Shown here in pieces: positions 31,994 to 41,638 of a DNA stretch of 62,732 nucleotides (position 1 is the first letter of the stretch; each line of letters starts with the position of its first letter). The DNA is from Fulvimarina sp. (lineage in GTDB: Bacteria; Pseudomonadota; Alphaproteobacteria; Rhizobiales; Rhizobiaceae). Below the pieces are notes generated by a model, which was not told the DNA's origin, did no database searches, and was given only the letters and a program-made list of their open reading frames with translations. Location: positions 1-62,732 of the forward strand of contig PACL01000034.1 of NCBI GenBank assembly GCA_002700095.1, given 5' to 3'. The position numbers and the translations under genes were made by a program.

Positions 31994-33678
31994 AGACCAT
32001 CGACGAAGCCGACTACGTCATCGTCGGATCCGGCTCGGCCGGCTCGGCCATGGCCAACCGCCTGTCCGAGGACGGGCGATATCAGGTTCTGGTGCTGGAG
32101 GCCGGAGGCACCGACGCCGGCCCGTTCATCCAGATGCCGGGCGCCCTGTCGTTCCCGATGAACATGCGCCGCTACGACTGGGGGTTCGTCGCCGAGCCGG
32201 AGAAGACGCTGGCAGGCCGCCGTCTCGTCACCCCGCGCGGCCGCGTCATCGGCGGCTCCTCGTCGATCAACGGCATGGTCTATGTGCGCGGCCACGCCCT
32301 CGACTACGAGCATTGGGCGGAAAGCGGGGCGTCCGGCTGGGCCTATGCCGACGTGCTTCCCTATTTCAAGCGGATGGAGAATTTCCACGGCGGCGCCGGG
32401 CGCGGCGTCGATCCGGCCTGGCGGGGCACCTCCGGGCCGCTGCACGTCAAGAACGGCGACATGCAGAACCCGCTCTACGAAGCCTTCATCGAGGCGGGGC
32501 GCCAGGCCGGCTATCCCGTCACCGAGGACTACAACGCCGAGAAGCAGGAGGGCTTCGGCCCGATGCAGCAGACGATCTGGCAGGGGCGCCGCTGGTCCGC
32601 CGCCAACGCCTATCTGCGCGACGCCCTGAAGCGCGACAACTGCCGGCTTGTCCACGGCCACGCGCTGCGGGTGGAGATCGATCGCAGGACGGCGCGCGCC
32701 AGCGGCGTCGTCGTCGGCTCGGGCAGGCCCGTCTCGGGGCTGATCAAGGCGCGCCGCGAGGTGGTGCTGGCGGCCGGCTCGATCAACTCGCCGATGCTCC
32801 TCATGCATTCGGGCATCGGCGATCCGGCCGAGCTTTCCCGCCACGGCATCGGCGTCGTCGCGCCGCGCTCCGGCGTCGGCCGGAACCTGCAGGATCACCT
32901 GGAGCTCTACATCCAGGAGACCTGCATCCAGGAGATCACCCTCAACGGCTATCTCGGCCTCTTCACCAAGGGGCGGGTCGGCCTCGAATGGATGATGCTG
33001 CACACCGGCTACGGCGCCACCAATCACTTCGAGGCCGCCGCCTTCATCCGCTCGGATGCCGGCATCAAATATCCCGACATCCAGTACCACTTCCTGCCCG
33101 GCGCCATCCGCTATGACGGCAAGGCGGCGGCGCCCGGCCACGGCTACCAGTCCCATGTCGGGCCGATGCGCTCGAAGTCGCGGGGCGAACTGCGCCTCAA
33201 GAGTTCCGATCCGACCGCCGCGCCGTCGATCCGCTTCAACTACATGTCTCATCCCGACGACTGGGCCGAGTTCCGCAAGGCCATCCGCCTGACCCGCGAG
33301 ATCTATGCGCAGGAGGCCTTCTCGCCCTATCGCGGGCCGGAGATCCAGCCCGGCGCCGATGCGACCAGCGACGAGGATCTCGACCGCTTCGTCTCCGAAC
33401 ACGCCGAGAGCGCCTATCATCCGTGCGGCACGGCGCGCATCGGCGCCGCCGACGATCCCCTGGCGGTGGTCGATCCGGAATGCCGGGTGATCGGCGTCGA
33501 GAACCTGCGATTGGCGGATTCCTCGATCTTCCCGCGCATTACCAACGGCAATCTCAACGGCCCGTCGATCATGGTGGGCGAGAAGGCCGCCGATCATATC
33601 CTCGGCGAGGGCATGCTGGCTCCCGAGCCGCAGCTGAAGCCGTGGGTCCATCCCGACTGGCAGTCCCGGCAGCGCTGA
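31990..33678 (+). CDS. betA: Choline dehydrogenase
   Basis: FAD-dependent GMC oxidoreductase of 562 residues, oxidising choline to betaine aldehyde for osmoprotection or as carbon/nitrogen source. The FAD-binding start is [40 protein letters not shown] and [13 protein letters not shown] are choline-dehydrogenase specific; catalytic His lies in [10 protein letters not shown] and the C-terminal block is [17 protein letters not shown]. It overlaps betI by 4 bases and nth by 1 base (TGATG). The aldehyde dehydrogenase gene betB, usually between betI and betA or next to them, is not here. Confidence 0.97.
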   Translation: MKTIDEADYVIVGSGSAGSAMANRLSEDGRYQVLVLEAGGTDAGPFIQMPGALSFPMNMRRYDWGFVAEPEKTLAGRRLVTPRGRVIGGSSSINGMVYVRGHALDYEHWAESGASGWAYADVLPYFKRMENFHGGAGRGVDPAWRGTSGPLHVKNGDMQNPLYEAFIEAGRQAGYPVTEDYNAEKQEGFGPMQQTIWQGRRWSAANAYLRDALKRDNCRLVHGHALRVEIDRRTARASGVVVGSGRPVSGLIKARREVVLAAGSINSPMLLMHSGIGDPAELSRHGIGVVAPRSGVGRNLQDHLELYIQETCIQEITLNGYLGLFTKGRVGLEWMMLHTGYGATNHFEAAAFIRSDAGIKYPDIQYHFLPGAIRYDGKAAAPGHGYQSHVGPMRSKSRGELRLKSSDPTAAPSIRFNYMSHPDDWAEFRKAIRLTREIYAQEAFSPYRGPEIQPGADATSDEDLDRFVSEHAESAYHPCGTARIGAADDPLAVVDPECRVIGVENLRLADSSIFPRITNGNLNGPSIMVGEKAADHILGEGMLAPEPQLKPWVHPDWQSRQR

Positions 33679-34376
33679 TGGCGGCGAAGACGCCGGGACG
33701 CCGCGCGGCGGCCGGCCCGGGGGGCAGCGCCCTCGGCGCCGACGAGATCGACACCGTCTTCCGCCGCCTTGCGGATCACATGCCCGGCCGCACACCGACG
33801 GCGAAAGGCCCGAAGGACCAGCCGGACCCGTTCCGCTCGCTGGTCTCCTGCCTTCTGTCGGCCCAAAGCCGCGACGTGAATACTGCGGCTGCGACCAGCG
33901 CGCTGTTCGCCCTGGCGACGACACCGGAGGCGATGCTGCGTCTGCCAGAGGCGGAGATTGCGGCCGCCATCCGGCCCTGCGGCCTCTACAACACCAAGGC
34001 TCGGAACATCCTGCGGCTCTGCCGCACGCTCGTCGAGGATCTGGGGGGGACGGTGCCGCGCAGCCGGGAAGGCCTGATGGCGCTTCCCGGGATCGGGCGC
34101 AAATGCGCCGACATCGTCCTCAGCTTCACCTTCGACGAGGACGTCATCGCCGTCGACACCCATGTCCACCGGGTCGCCAACCGGCTCGGTCTGACGGCGG
34201 CGAGGGGCGCCGATGAGACGGCGCGTCAACTCGCGCTCGCCGCCCCGACCTGGGCGCTGCGCGACGGGCACTTCTGGCTGATCCAGTTCGGCAAGGCGGT
34301 TTGCGTGGCGCGGCGGCCGAAATGCGAGACCTGCTTCCTCAGCGACCTTTGCCGCTATTACGTCCCGACGCGGTGA
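33678..34376 (+). CDS. nth: Endonuclease III
   Basis: DNA glycosylase/AP lyase of 232 residues removing oxidised pyrimidines in base-excision repair. The helix-hairpin-helix LMALPGIGRKCADIVL carries the catalytic lysine, and FDEDVIAVDTHVHRVANRLG the catalytic aspartate. The [4Fe-4S] ligands follow the C-x6-C-x2-C-x5-C pattern at the C-terminus (CVARRPKC, CETC, CFLSDLC). An N-terminal extension of about 30 residues is Gly/Ala/Arg-rich. Its ATG overlaps the betA stop by one base, so it is probably translated from the bet transcript, an unexpected partner for a repair gene. Confidence 0.96.
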   Translation: MAAKTPGRRAAAGPGGSALGADEIDTVFRRLADHMPGRTPTAKGPKDQPDPFRSLVSCLLSAQSRDVNTAAATSALFALATTPEAMLRLPEAEIAAAIRPCGLYNTKARNILRLCRTLVEDLGGTVPRSREGLMALPGIGRKCADIVLSFTFDEDVIAVDTHVHRVANRLGLTAARGADETARQLALAAPTWALRDGHFWLIQFGKAVCVARRPKCETCFLSDLCRYYVPTR

Positions 34377-34523
34377 CGCCGACAGCTGATCATGGGCACC
34401 CAAGCCGAAGGACGCGCCAAATCAAAACCGCCGACGCGGGAGGCGCGCCAGCGGTTTCCGGATGATTCTGCGACAGGGATTCTGCAGCGGGATCGTCGAC
34501 GATCGAGGAGATTGGCCGCTCGG

Positions 34524-34871
34524 TCAGGCCGCGACCGGCAGCACGGCCTCGATTTCCTTGGGCTGGAACGGCTTGTTGACCTGGGGACGGTCCTGCAGAT
34601 CGCCCGGGATCGCCTCGGTGGTTGCCGAGACGAAGCAGAACGGCACATTCGCGGCCATCAGCAGCCGGGCGACCGGAATCGAGGTCGATCCATCGCGTCC
34701 GAGCTGCAGATCGAGCAGCGCGAAGTCGATGTCGCGGCCGGCCTTCTTCACGTAGTCCAGCGCGGCGGCCAGGGTTCCGGTGACGAAGACGCTGCCGGGC
34801 AAGTGTTCGCTCACGATCTCCTCGAGATCGACGGCGATGATCGGTTCGTCTTCCAGGATCAGTATGGTCAT
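34524..34871 (-). CDS. Single-domain response regulator
   Basis: Receiver-only protein of 115 residues. Acidic pair Glu7/Asp8 (ILILEDEP), phospho-acceptor Asp54 (DFALLDLQLG), a serine/threonine in FCFVSATTE and Lys100 in VNKPFQP are all present, so it should be phosphorylated; no output domain follows. Such proteins relay phosphate or bind a target protein. No kinase is adjacent, so its partner is unknown. The gene is flanked by nth (convergent) and petA (divergent). Confidence 0.88.
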   Translation of the reverse strand: MTILILEDEPIIAVDLEEIVSEHLPGSVFVTGTLAAALDYVKKAGRDIDFALLDLQLGRDGSTSIPVARLLMAANVPFCFVSATTEAIPGDLQDRPQVNKPFQPKEIEAVLPVAA

Positions 34872-35215
34872 GTCTTTGCCCTTCCTTACCCAGCAAATGG
34901 ACCGAAGGGGATTTGGTTGCGTTGCGACAGACGAACTGATTCAAATTGGAGCGATTTTGTCGGAGCCGGTTAACGACACCTTTTCCCATCTGCCCGGACC
35001 TGCAATCGGGAGGAAGCGGTGCAGCGACACGTTGACCCGAGCCGCGGGTCGGCACTGGACAAGCGGGAAGGTTCGCGCATAGAAACGCTCCAATCAGCGC
35101 GGCGGGGGCGTCGAGACTGTTCGTTCGACGGACATCCCCGCATCGTAGCAAGGTTGATGTCGACAAAAGGACCCTCCGGCAAGCTCGGTCGGTTCTCGAG
35201 GGAGTGCTAGCGACC
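34872..35215. promoter_or_regulatory. Divergent region between response regulator and petA
   Basis: About 340 bases, presumably with the promoters for the receiver gene and for the petABC operon. A single TTAAC element occurs near 34969. No RNA gene or convincing frame is seen. Confidence 0.5.
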
Positions 35216-35812
35216 GTGAGCGTCCACGATACCGCCGAACCGAATCGCCGGGATTTTCTCTACATCGCGACGGGTGCCGTTGCGGCCGTGGGAGCGGCCG
35301 CTGCCGTCTGGCCGTTCATCGACCAGATGAACCCGGACGCTGCGACGCTGGCGCTGGCCGAGATCGAGGTCGATGTCAGCCAGGTCGCCGAAGGCCAGTC
35401 GATCACCGCCAAATGGCGCGGCAAGCCCGTGTTCATCCGCCAGCGCACCGCGCAGGAGGTCGAGGAGGCCAAAGGCGTCGCGCTGTCGGATCTCAAGGAT
35501 CCGATCGCCCGCAACGCCAATCTCCCGGCCGACGCCCCGGCGACGGACATCAACCGCGTGATGGGCGCCGGCTCTCCGGGCGGTGGTGCCGACCTGCCGG
35601 CCGGCCGCGAACAGTGGCTCGTCATGATCGGCGTCTGCACCCATCTCGGCTGCATTCCCAATGGCCAGGCCGGCGACTACGGCGGCTGGTTCTGCCCGTG
35701 CCACGGCTCGCACTACGACACGGCCGGCCGCATCCGGTTCGGCCCGGCGCCGGAGAACATGGCGATCCCGCCGTTCGAATTCACCAGCGACACTGTCATT
35801 CGTATCGGCTGA
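35216..35812 (+). CDS. petA: Ubiquinol-cytochrome c reductase iron-sulfur subunit (Rieske protein)
   Basis: Rieske [2Fe-2S] subunit of the cytochrome bc1 complex, 198 residues, moving electrons from ubiquinol to cytochrome c1. The N-terminus has a twin-arginine signal-anchor ([20 protein letters not shown]), which stays as the membrane anchor. The cluster ligands are in CTHLGC and [10 protein letters not shown] chose the GTG at 35216 ([14 protein letters not shown]); another GTG at 35204 lies almost on the GGGAG ribosome site. First gene of petABC; petB starts 20 bases after the stop. Confidence 0.96.
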   Translation: MSVHDTAEPNRRDFLYIATGAVAAVGAAAAVWPFIDQMNPDAATLALAEIEVDVSQVAEGQSITAKWRGKPVFIRQRTAQEVEEAKGVALSDLKDPIARNANLPADAPATDINRVMGAGSPGGGADLPAGREQWLVMIGVCTHLGCIPNGQAGDYGGWFCPCHGSHYDTAGRIRFGPAPENMAIPPFEFTSDTVIRIG

Positions 35813-35832
35813 CTGGGGGGCAGCACAGCAAA

Positions 35833-37134
35833 ATGAGTGGTCATTCTTCCTACGTACCCTCCAAGGGTGTCATGCAATGGCTGGACGCGCGGCTTCCGCT
35901 GCCCCGTCTGGTCTATGATTCCTTTGTCGCCTATCCGGTGCCGCGCAACCTGAATTACGCCTATACCTTCGGCGGAATCCTGGCGCTCTTCCTCGTCGTG
36001 CAGATCCTGACCGGCGTCGTGCTCGCCATGCACTACGCGGCCAACTCGGCGATCGCCTTCGATTCTGTCGAGAAGATCATGCGCGACGTGAACTGGGGCT
36101 GGATGCTGCGCTACATGCACGCCAACGGCGCCTCGTTCTTCTTCATCGCCGTCTATCTCCACATCTTCCGCGGCCTTTATTACGGTTCGTACAAGGCGCC
36201 GCGCGAGGTGCTGTGGATCCTCGGCGTGATCATCTTCCTTCTGATGATGGCGACGGCATTCATGGGCTACGTTCTGCCCTGGGGCCAGATGTCCTTCTGG
36301 GGCGCGACGGTCATCACCGGCTTCTTCACCGCCTTTCCGCTGATCGGCGATCCGATCCAGCAGCTGCTGCTGGGTGGCTTCGCCGTCGACAATGCGACGC
36401 TGAACCGCTTCTTCTCGCTGCACTACCTGTTGCCCTTCATGATAGCCGGCGTCGTCATCCTGCATGTCTGGGCGCTGCATGTGACCGGCCAGACCAACCC
36501 GACCGGCGTCGAGGTGAAGTCGTCGAAGGACACCGTGCCCTTCACGCCCCATGCGACGATCAAGGACGGCTTCGCCATGGTCGTCTTCCTGGCGATCTTC
36601 GCCTACATGCTGTTCTACATGCCGAACTATCTCGGCCATCCGGACAACTACATCGAGGCGAACCCGCTGAAGACGCCGGCGCACATCGTCCCGGAATGGT
36701 ACTTCCTGCCATTCTACGCGATGCTGCGGGCGATCACCTTCAACATCGGGCCGATCGATTCCAAGCTCGGCGGCGTCCTCGTGATGTTCGGCTCGATCAT
36801 CGTCCTGTTCTTCCTGCCGTGGCTCGACACCTCGCGGATTCGCTCGACCGCCTACCGGCCGATGTACAAGATCTTCTTCTGGGTCTTCGTGGCGAATGCC
36901 ATCATGCTCGGCTGGCTCGGCTCCAAACCTGCGGAAGCGCCTTACACCTGGCTTTCGCTGGTCGGCACGATCTACTATTTCGGCCACTTCCTGATCGTCC
37001 TGCCAGTGCTCGGTCTCGTCGAGACACCGAAGCGGTTGCCTGGCTCCATCACCGAGGCGGTCCTTGCCAAGTCGGGCGGGGGTGGCGGCGGAAGGCCGGC
37101 CGGGGCGGCCGCCGCACCGGACACCAAGGGCTGA
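35833..37134 (+). CDS. petB: Cytochrome b subunit of the bc1 complex
   Basis: Cytochrome b of 433 residues with eight membrane helices and quinone sites Qo and Qi. It contains the haem-binding pattern with paired histidines ([20 protein letters not shown] and [10 protein letters not shown] / [17 protein letters not shown]), the Qo motif [13 protein letters not shown] (PEWY) and [17 protein letters not shown]. The C-terminal 20 residues are a Gly/Ala-rich soluble tail ([16 protein letters not shown]), longer than in mitochondrial forms. A run of six G residues lies about 12 bases before the ATG. It is followed by petC after 26 bases. Confidence 0.97.
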   Translation: MSGHSSYVPSKGVMQWLDARLPLPRLVYDSFVAYPVPRNLNYAYTFGGILALFLVVQILTGVVLAMHYAANSAIAFDSVEKIMRDVNWGWMLRYMHANGASFFFIAVYLHIFRGLYYGSYKAPREVLWILGVIIFLLMMATAFMGYVLPWGQMSFWGATVITGFFTAFPLIGDPIQQLLLGGFAVDNATLNRFFSLHYLLPFMIAGVVILHVWALHVTGQTNPTGVEVKSSKDTVPFTPHATIKDGFAMVVFLAIFAYMLFYMPNYLGHPDNYIEANPLKTPAHIVPEWYFLPFYAMLRAITFNIGPIDSKLGGVLVMFGSIIVLFFLPWLDTSRIRSTAYRPMYKIFFWVFVANAIMLGWLGSKPAEAPYTWLSLVGTIYYFGHFLIVLPVLGLVETPKRLPGSITEAVLAKSGGGGGGRPAGAAAAPDTKG

Positions 37135-37160
37135 CCGAAAGAGCGTTGGGGGAACGATCC

Positions 37161-38096
37161 ATGAAGAAACTCCTGCCAGCTCTGCTGGCCGCGGGCCTTG
37201 CCTTTGCTCCGATGGGGCTGGCTTTCGCCCAGGACGGCCAGGGACCGACGGAGAACACGGCTGCCGAAGAGGCTGCCGTCGGCACCGATGCCAGCGTCGA
37301 GGCGGCCGAGGAAGGCCATGCGGCGACGCCGCATTATCCGATACGCCATCCCGAACAGATGGACTGGTCCTTCGCCGGACCGTTCGGACACTGGGATATC
37401 GCCCAGCTGCAGCGCGGCCTGAAGGTCTACAAGGAAGTCTGCGCAGCCTGCCACGGCATGCGCCTCGTCGCGTTCCGCAACCTCGACGCCCTCGGCTACA
37501 ACGAGGATCAGGTGAAGGCGTTCGCGGCCGAGTACACGGTCCAGGACGGCCCGAACGGCGATGGCGAGATGTTCGATCGTCCGGGCATCCCGTCGGACTA
37601 CTTCCCGTCGCCCTTTCCGAACAGCGCGGCAGCCGCCGCTGCCAACAACGGCGCCGCGCCGCCGGACTTCTCGCTGCTCGCCAAGGCGCGGGCGGTGGAG
37701 CGCGGCTTCCCGACCTTCGTGTTCGACCTGTTCAGCCAGTATCAGGAGGCCGGGCCGGACTACATCCACGCGCTCCTGACCGGCTATGACGAGCAGCCGT
37801 CGCCGGAGGTCGAGGCATCGCTGCAGCCGGGGACCTACTACAATCCCTACTTCATCTCCGGCCCGGCCCTCGCCATGCCGCCGCCGATCAGCGACGACCA
37901 GGTGGAATACGCCGACGGCGCGCCCCAGACGGTCGACCAGTATTCCCGCGACGTCTCCGCCTTCATGATGTGGGCCGCCGAGCCGCATCTCGTGGAGCGC
38001 AAGGCCACGGGCTTCGTGGTGATGCTTTTCCTCGTGGTCTTCGCCGGACTGCTCTTCGTGGTGAAGCGCCGGGTCTGGGCTGGCACGCCGCACTGA
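37161..38096 (+). CDS. petC: Cytochrome c1 of the bc1 complex
   Basis: Cytochrome c1 of 311 residues. Signal peptide at about 1-23 (ending GLAFAQ), then an Ala/Glu-rich linker, haem-binding VCAACHGMRLVAFRNLD, the family blocks GIPSDYFPSPFPN and PDYIHALLTGY, and the sixth-ligand region ALAMPPPISDDQV. The C-terminal anchor is TGFVVMLFLVVFAGLLFVVK. It is separate from petB, not fused with it as in some rhizobial fbcH-type genes. A strong terminator follows 36 bases after the stop, so petABC ends here. Confidence 0.97.
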   Translation: MKKLLPALLAAGLAFAPMGLAFAQDGQGPTENTAAEEAAVGTDASVEAAEEGHAATPHYPIRHPEQMDWSFAGPFGHWDIAQLQRGLKVYKEVCAACHGMRLVAFRNLDALGYNEDQVKAFAAEYTVQDGPNGDGEMFDRPGIPSDYFPSPFPNSAAAAAANNGAAPPDFSLLAKARAVERGFPTFVFDLFSQYQEAGPDYIHALLTGYDEQPSPEVEASLQPGTYYNPYFISGPALAMPPPISDDQVEYADGAPQTVDQYSRDVSAFMMWAAEPHLVERKATGFVVMLFLVVFAGLLFVVKRRVWAGTPH

Positions 38097-38131
38097 CGGC
38101 ACAATAGGTCCGGCTGTCTTCAAGCCATCGG

Positions 38132-38165
38132 AAAGGGGAGAGCGCCGCCGCGCTCTCCCCTTTTT
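38132..38165 (+). terminator. Rho-independent terminator of petABC
   Basis: Perfect 13-bp stem AAAGGGGAGAGCG (38132-38144) with complement at 38151-38163, a 6-base loop and a run of five T at 38161-38165. One of the clearest terminators in the window. Confidence 0.95.
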
Positions 38166-38308
38166 CTCGTCCGGGCACCGGTTCCCGCTGGCGCTGCTCG
38201 CCCCTGCGCCGCAGGAGGCGCTTGCAATCGGCCGGACGACGGCGGAAAACCCCCTTGATGCTCCGGCCCGCTTCGGCCGGCGGCCGTTTCGTGAGAGAGG
38301 ATCGCCCC

Positions 38309-38629
38309 ATGTTTATCGCGATGAACCGCTTCAAGGTGCTGCCTGGCGCCGAGGAAGAGTTCGAGACGATGTGGCTGAACCGGGACTCCAAGCTCAAGCA
38401 GGTCCCCGGCTTCGTCGAGTTCCACATGCTGAAGGGCCCCGAGGGCGAGGGGCATCGCCTCTATTCGTCCCACACGGTGTGGGAGAGCGAGGAGGCCTTC
38501 GTCGCCTGGACCCGCTCCGAGGCCTTCCGCGCCGCTCATGGCAGCGCCGGCGGCACGCGGCCCCTCTATGACGGCCATCCCAACTTCGAGGGCTTCGCGG
38601 TGATCCAGACGATCGCAAGGGACGCTTGA
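38309..38629 (+). CDS. Antibiotic-biosynthesis-monooxygenase-fold protein, likely heme-degrading (IsdG/HmuQ type)
   Basis: Protein of 106 residues with a ferredoxin-like ABM fold. The start [19 protein letters not shown], the [20 protein letters not shown] segment and [20 protein letters not shown] resemble the heme oxygenase-like IsdG/HmuQ group; candidate catalytic residues are the early Asn (MNRF), a Trp in the central helix region and the His in AAHGSAGG. If correct it opens heme to release iron. GAGAGAGGA lies 7-8 bases before the ATG. It is followed by apt 7 bases later. No heme uptake genes are nearby. Confidence 0.82.
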   Translation: MFIAMNRFKVLPGAEEEFETMWLNRDSKLKQVPGFVEFHMLKGPEGEGHRLYSSHTVWESEEAFVAWTRSEAFRAAHGSAGGTRPLYDGHPNFEGFAVIQTIARDA

Positions 38630-38636
38630 GGCCGGC

Positions 38637-39194
38637 ATGACCAAGACAGCGACCCTCGAGACCGGTAACCGGTTCGCCGACGCCATCCGGACCATTCCGG
38701 ACTATCCCAAGCCCGGCATCATGTTTCGCGACATCACGACGCTGCTCGCCAGCCCGGCGACGTTCCGGGCGGCCGTCGATGCGATGGTGGCGCCCTACAA
38801 GGACGAGGGCGTCGCCCTCGTCGCCGGCATCGAGGCGCGGGGCTTCATCCTCGGCGGGGCGATGTCGCATCAGCTCGCCGCCGGCTTCGTGCCGATCCGC
38901 AAGAAGGGCAAGCTCCCCCACGAGACCATCCGCGTCGCCTACAGCCTCGAATACGGCGTCGACGAGATGGAGGTGCACCGGGACGCGGTGGCGCCGGGAA
39001 CAAGGGTCCTCCTGACCGACGACCTGATCGCGACGGGCGGCACGGCGGAGGGCGCCGTGAAGCTCCTGCGCGAACTCGGCGCCGAGATCGTCGGCGCCTG
39101 CTTCGTCATCGATCTGCCGGAACTCGGCGGTCGCCGGCGGCTCGAGGCGATGGGCGTCTCGGTGAAGACCCTCGTCGCCTTCGACGGCCACTGA
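38637..39194 (+). CDS. apt: Adenine phosphoribosyltransferase
   Basis: Purine-salvage enzyme of 185 residues making AMP from adenine and PRPP. Diagnostic parts are [51 protein letters not shown] and the PRPP loop [20 protein letters not shown]. Length and order of motifs are normal. The start is 7 bases after the monooxygenase gene, so the two are probably co-transcribed. Confidence 0.97.
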   Translation: MTKTATLETGNRFADAIRTIPDYPKPGIMFRDITTLLASPATFRAAVDAMVAPYKDEGVALVAGIEARGFILGGAMSHQLAAGFVPIRKKGKLPHETIRVAYSLEYGVDEMEVHRDAVAPGTRVLLTDDLIATGGTAEGAVKLLRELGAEIVGACFVIDLPELGGRRRLEAMGVSVKTLVAFDGH

Positions 39195-39388
39195 CAATCG
39201 TGATGGGGCGGCGGTGGCGGCTGCGCCGAGACGCGCCGCCTGGCAGCGCTCTGGGATCGCTGGTCGTGGACGACGCGATGGCGGCGAGCAGAGCGGTGTG
39301 GCGCTTCAGGTTCTCTCGGCCTTGTCTCGTCGTCCGCAGACTCGGCACCGCCTGCGTGGCTCCCGTGGAGCCCCCCTGAATACAAGAA

Positions 39389-39419
39389 GGGCGCCCGCCG
39401 CCGGATGCGGTGGACGCCC
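39389..39419 (-). terminator. Hairpin ending the min transcript
   Basis: On the minus strand GGGCGTCCACCGC pairs with GCGGCGGGCGCCC around a 5-base loop, with one G-U pair and one mismatch, followed by a T-rich TTCTTGTATT. It lies 52 bases after the small gene downstream of minE. It may also serve apt on the plus strand. Confidence 0.65.
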
Positions 39420-39470
39420 GATGATGTTGCGCCCGCGAAGCGGCCGATGGCCGCCCGGACGGTCGTGGCG

Positions 39471-39620
39471 TCAGCGCGCGGCGGCTTCCTCGCAGGCCTG
39501 GACGTGCTTAGCCAGCGCCTCGTTCGGCAGGAAGCCGGCGATCGACTTGATGTCGCGCTTTTCGAACTTCGGCATCTTCTGCAGTTCCTGCAGTCGCGTG
39601 ATCAGCTGTGCTCGGCTCAT
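39471..39620 (-). CDS. Small helical protein encoded after minE (49 residues)
   Basis: A 49-codon frame from the ATG at 39620 with a perfect AAGGAG ribosome site 7 bases upstream. The protein starts MSRAQLITRLQELQKMP and continues KFEKRDIKSIAGFLPNEAL and KHVQACEEAAAR: charged, amphipathic, probably two or three helices, without signal or membrane segment. It follows minE by 73 bases on the same strand and comes before the hairpin at 39389, so it looks like the last gene of the min operon. I do not recognise it; the ribosome site and protein-like composition make it credible. Confidence 0.72.
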   Translation of the reverse strand: MSRAQLITRLQELQKMPKFEKRDIKSIAGFLPNEALAKHVQACEEAAAR

Positions 39621-39693
39621 CGACTTCTCCTTGTCTGTGCCGTCACCGGTCAGGGCATCATGCCTTCGGGGCGGCTTTGCGGCGGACGTTTCG

Positions 39694-39957
39694 TCAGGCC
39701 GCTCGCATGCTTGCGGTCACGGGGATCTCGATGTCGACCTCGAGGGTCGAGACGTGCTCGCCCCGCTGCATCGTGACGTTCACCTTGTCGGCGTCGAGCT
39801 GGATGTGCTTGGCGATGACGGCGAGAATCTCCTCCCTGAGGAGCCCGACGAGATCGGAGTGACCCACCGTGGCTCGTTCATGCGCCAGGAGGACCTGCAG
39901 GCGCTCGCGCGCCATCGGCGCGGAGCTGCGCCGGTTCAGGAAGCTGAAGAGGCTCAT
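39694..39957 (-). CDS. minE: Cell-division topological factor MinE
   Basis: Protein of 87 residues that stimulates MinD ATPase and drives pole-to-pole oscillation or polar gradients. The start [20 protein letters not shown] includes the membrane-binding amphipathic end, and [13 protein letters not shown] is the MinD-activating helix; the rest is the dimerisation domain ([18 protein letters not shown]). Its ATG overlaps the minD stop by 4 bases. Confidence 0.97.
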   Translation of the reverse strand: MSLFSFLNRRSSAPMARERLQVLLAHERATVGHSDLVGLLREEILAVIAKHIQLDADKVNVTMQRGEHVSTLEVDIEIPVTASMRAA

Positions 39958-40769
39958 GCAGCCCTCCGTCCGAACAGCTTGTTCATGAAGCCGCGGCGCT
40001 CGCCCGGGATGGTCATCGGCACCTGCTCGCCGGCGAGCCGGCGGGCGGCGTCGCGATAGGCGAGGGCGGGAGCGCAGTTGACGTCGTTGAGCGTGACCGG
40101 CGCGCCGAGGTTCGAGGCGCGCAGGACGTCCATGGATTCGGGGATGATGCCGAGCAGCGGGATCGACAGGATCTCGAGGACGTCCTCGACCTTCAGCATG
40201 TCGCCGCGCTCGGCACGGTTCGAATCGTAGCGGGTGAGGAGGAGGTGCTTCTCCATCCGCTCGCCGTTCTCGGCCTTCTTGGTCTTGGCGTCGAGGAGGC
40301 CGATGATGCGGTCGGAATCGCGCACCGAGGAGACTTCCGGATTGGTCACGACGACGGCGGTGTCGGCATGGCGCATGGCCAGCGTCGCGCCACGCTCGAT
40401 GCCGGCCGGCGAATCGCAGATGATCCAGTCGAAGCTCTTGCGCAATTCGTCGATCACCCGCTCGACGCCTTCGGCGGTCAGGTTGTCCTTGTCGCGGGTC
40501 TGGGAGGCCGGCAGGAGAAACAGCGTCTCCAGCCGCTTGTCGCGGATCAGCGCCTGGGTGAGCTTGGCATCGCCCTGCACGACGTTGATCAGATCGTAGA
40601 CCACCCGGCGTTCGGCACCCATGACGAGGTCGAGGTTGCGCAGGCCGACGTCGAAATCGACGACGACCGTCTTCTCGCCCCGCTGGGCGAGGGCCGCGCC
40701 GAGAGCGGCCGTCGACGTCGTCTTGCCGACGCCGCCCTTGCCCGATGTCACCACGATCACTTTCGCCAT
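39954..40769 (-). CDS. minD: Septum-site-determining ATPase MinD
   Basis: ParA-family ATPase of 271 residues. The deviant Walker A is [16 protein letters not shown] at about 8-23, followed by [20 protein letters not shown], and the C-terminus has the amphipathic membrane-targeting sequence MNKLFGRR. With MinC it blocks Z-ring formation near poles. It overlaps minE by 4 bases and starts 34 bases after minC. Confidence 0.98.
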   Translation of the reverse strand: MAKVIVVTSGKGGVGKTTSTAALGAALAQRGEKTVVVDFDVGLRNLDLVMGAERRVVYDLINVVQGDAKLTQALIRDKRLETLFLLPASQTRDKDNLTAEGVERVIDELRKSFDWIICDSPAGIERGATLAMRHADTAVVVTNPEVSSVRDSDRIIGLLDAKTKKAENGERMEKHLLLTRYDSNRAERGDMLKVEDVLEILSIPLLGIIPESMDVLRASNLGAPVTLNDVNCAPALAYRDAARRLAGEQVPMTIPGERRGFMNKLFGRRAA

Positions 40770-40803
40770 GTCATTCTCCTGCTATTGCCTGGCCGATCAT
40801 GGC

Positions 40804-41574
40804 TCAGGCCAGCCTTTCAGCCTTGATGGTGTCGCCTTCGAGCCAGACCACGACGGGCTGGCCGAGATGTTTGGGGTCCATGTCGTCGGGCATCTTGTAG
40901 AGCCCGTCGATCGCCAGAAGCTCGGCTTCCAGCTTGCGGCAGAAGATCCGCGCCGAGGCGTTGCCGACCGAACCGGCCAGCGCCCGGCCGCGCAGCGTGC
41001 CGTAGATGTGGATGGAGCCGCCGGCGACGACCTCGGCGCCGGAGGCGACCGAGCCGAGAATGGTGACGTCGCCCTCGGGGAAGATGATCGACTGGCCGGA
41101 GCGCACCGGCTCGGTGATGACGATCGAGGAGGCCGCGCGCTGCGCATGCATCTCGATGGCCGGCTCGGGCTTTTTCGCCGGCTCGGCGGTCTTCGCCTCG
41201 CTCGTCGCCTGCGCGGGTTCCGGATCGGGCTCGGGTTCGATGTCGCCGGCCGGGCGGCCGCCCTTCATCAGCGGCGGCATGTTGGCGCCGATCAGCGATC
41301 CGCGCACGCCCTCGATGCCCATGACGCGCACGCCGCGCTCGCCGAGTTCCCCGAGAAGCTCCTTCAGGTCGGCCTGCGTGATGTCGAGGCCGTCGAGGTC
41401 GAGGACGATCGGCCGGCCGAGGAAGAAGCCGGTCGAGCGCGCGGCGAGATCGTCGAGCCGTTCCAGCCAGTTGGAGAACGGCAGCTCGGGCGACAGCACC
41501 AGCGCCAGGAAGGAGCGTCCCTTGAGGCGGATCGGGCGGGTGTCGGTCAGCGTCTTGGCAGCGGTCTTGGTCAT
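40804..41574 (-). CDS. minC: Septum-site-determining protein MinC
   Basis: FtsZ-assembly inhibitor of 256 residues. The N-terminal domain (about 1-115) inhibits FtsZ; a Pro/Glu/Ala-rich linker (PEPDPEPAQATSEAKTAEPA) follows; the C-terminal beta-helix, about 150-256, has the family repeats GDVTILGSVASGAEVVAGGS and IHIYGTLRGRALAG and RIFCRKLEAELLAI. It is the first gene of minCDE. A CtrA-like box lies 47-64 bases upstream. Confidence 0.96.
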   Translation of the reverse strand: MTKTAAKTLTDTRPIRLKGRSFLALVLSPELPFSNWLERLDDLAARSTGFFLGRPIVLDLDGLDITQADLKELLGELGERGVRVMGIEGVRGSLIGANMPPLMKGGRPAGDIEPEPDPEPAQATSEAKTAEPAKKPEPAIEMHAQRAASSIVITEPVRSGQSIIFPEGDVTILGSVASGAEVVAGGSIHIYGTLRGRALAGSVGNASARIFCRKLEAELLAIDGLYKMPDDMDPKHLGQPVVVWLEGDTIKAERLA

Positions 41575-41620
41575 CTCGGGCAGTCGCGGTCCAGCGGATG
41601 GGTTGCGGGTCGGGTGAGCC

Positions 41621-41638
41621 GGTTAACGAGAATTAACC
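41621..41638. promoter_or_regulatory. CtrA-like TTAA palindrome upstream of minC
   Basis: GGTTAACGAGAATTAACC contains two TTAA elements six bases apart and is a perfect 6-bp inverted repeat. The cell-cycle regulator CtrA of Alphaproteobacteria binds TTAA-N7-TTAA and related half sites, and min genes are CtrA targets in Sinorhizobium. The spacing here is one base short of the consensus, so the assignment is tentative. Confidence 0.5.
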
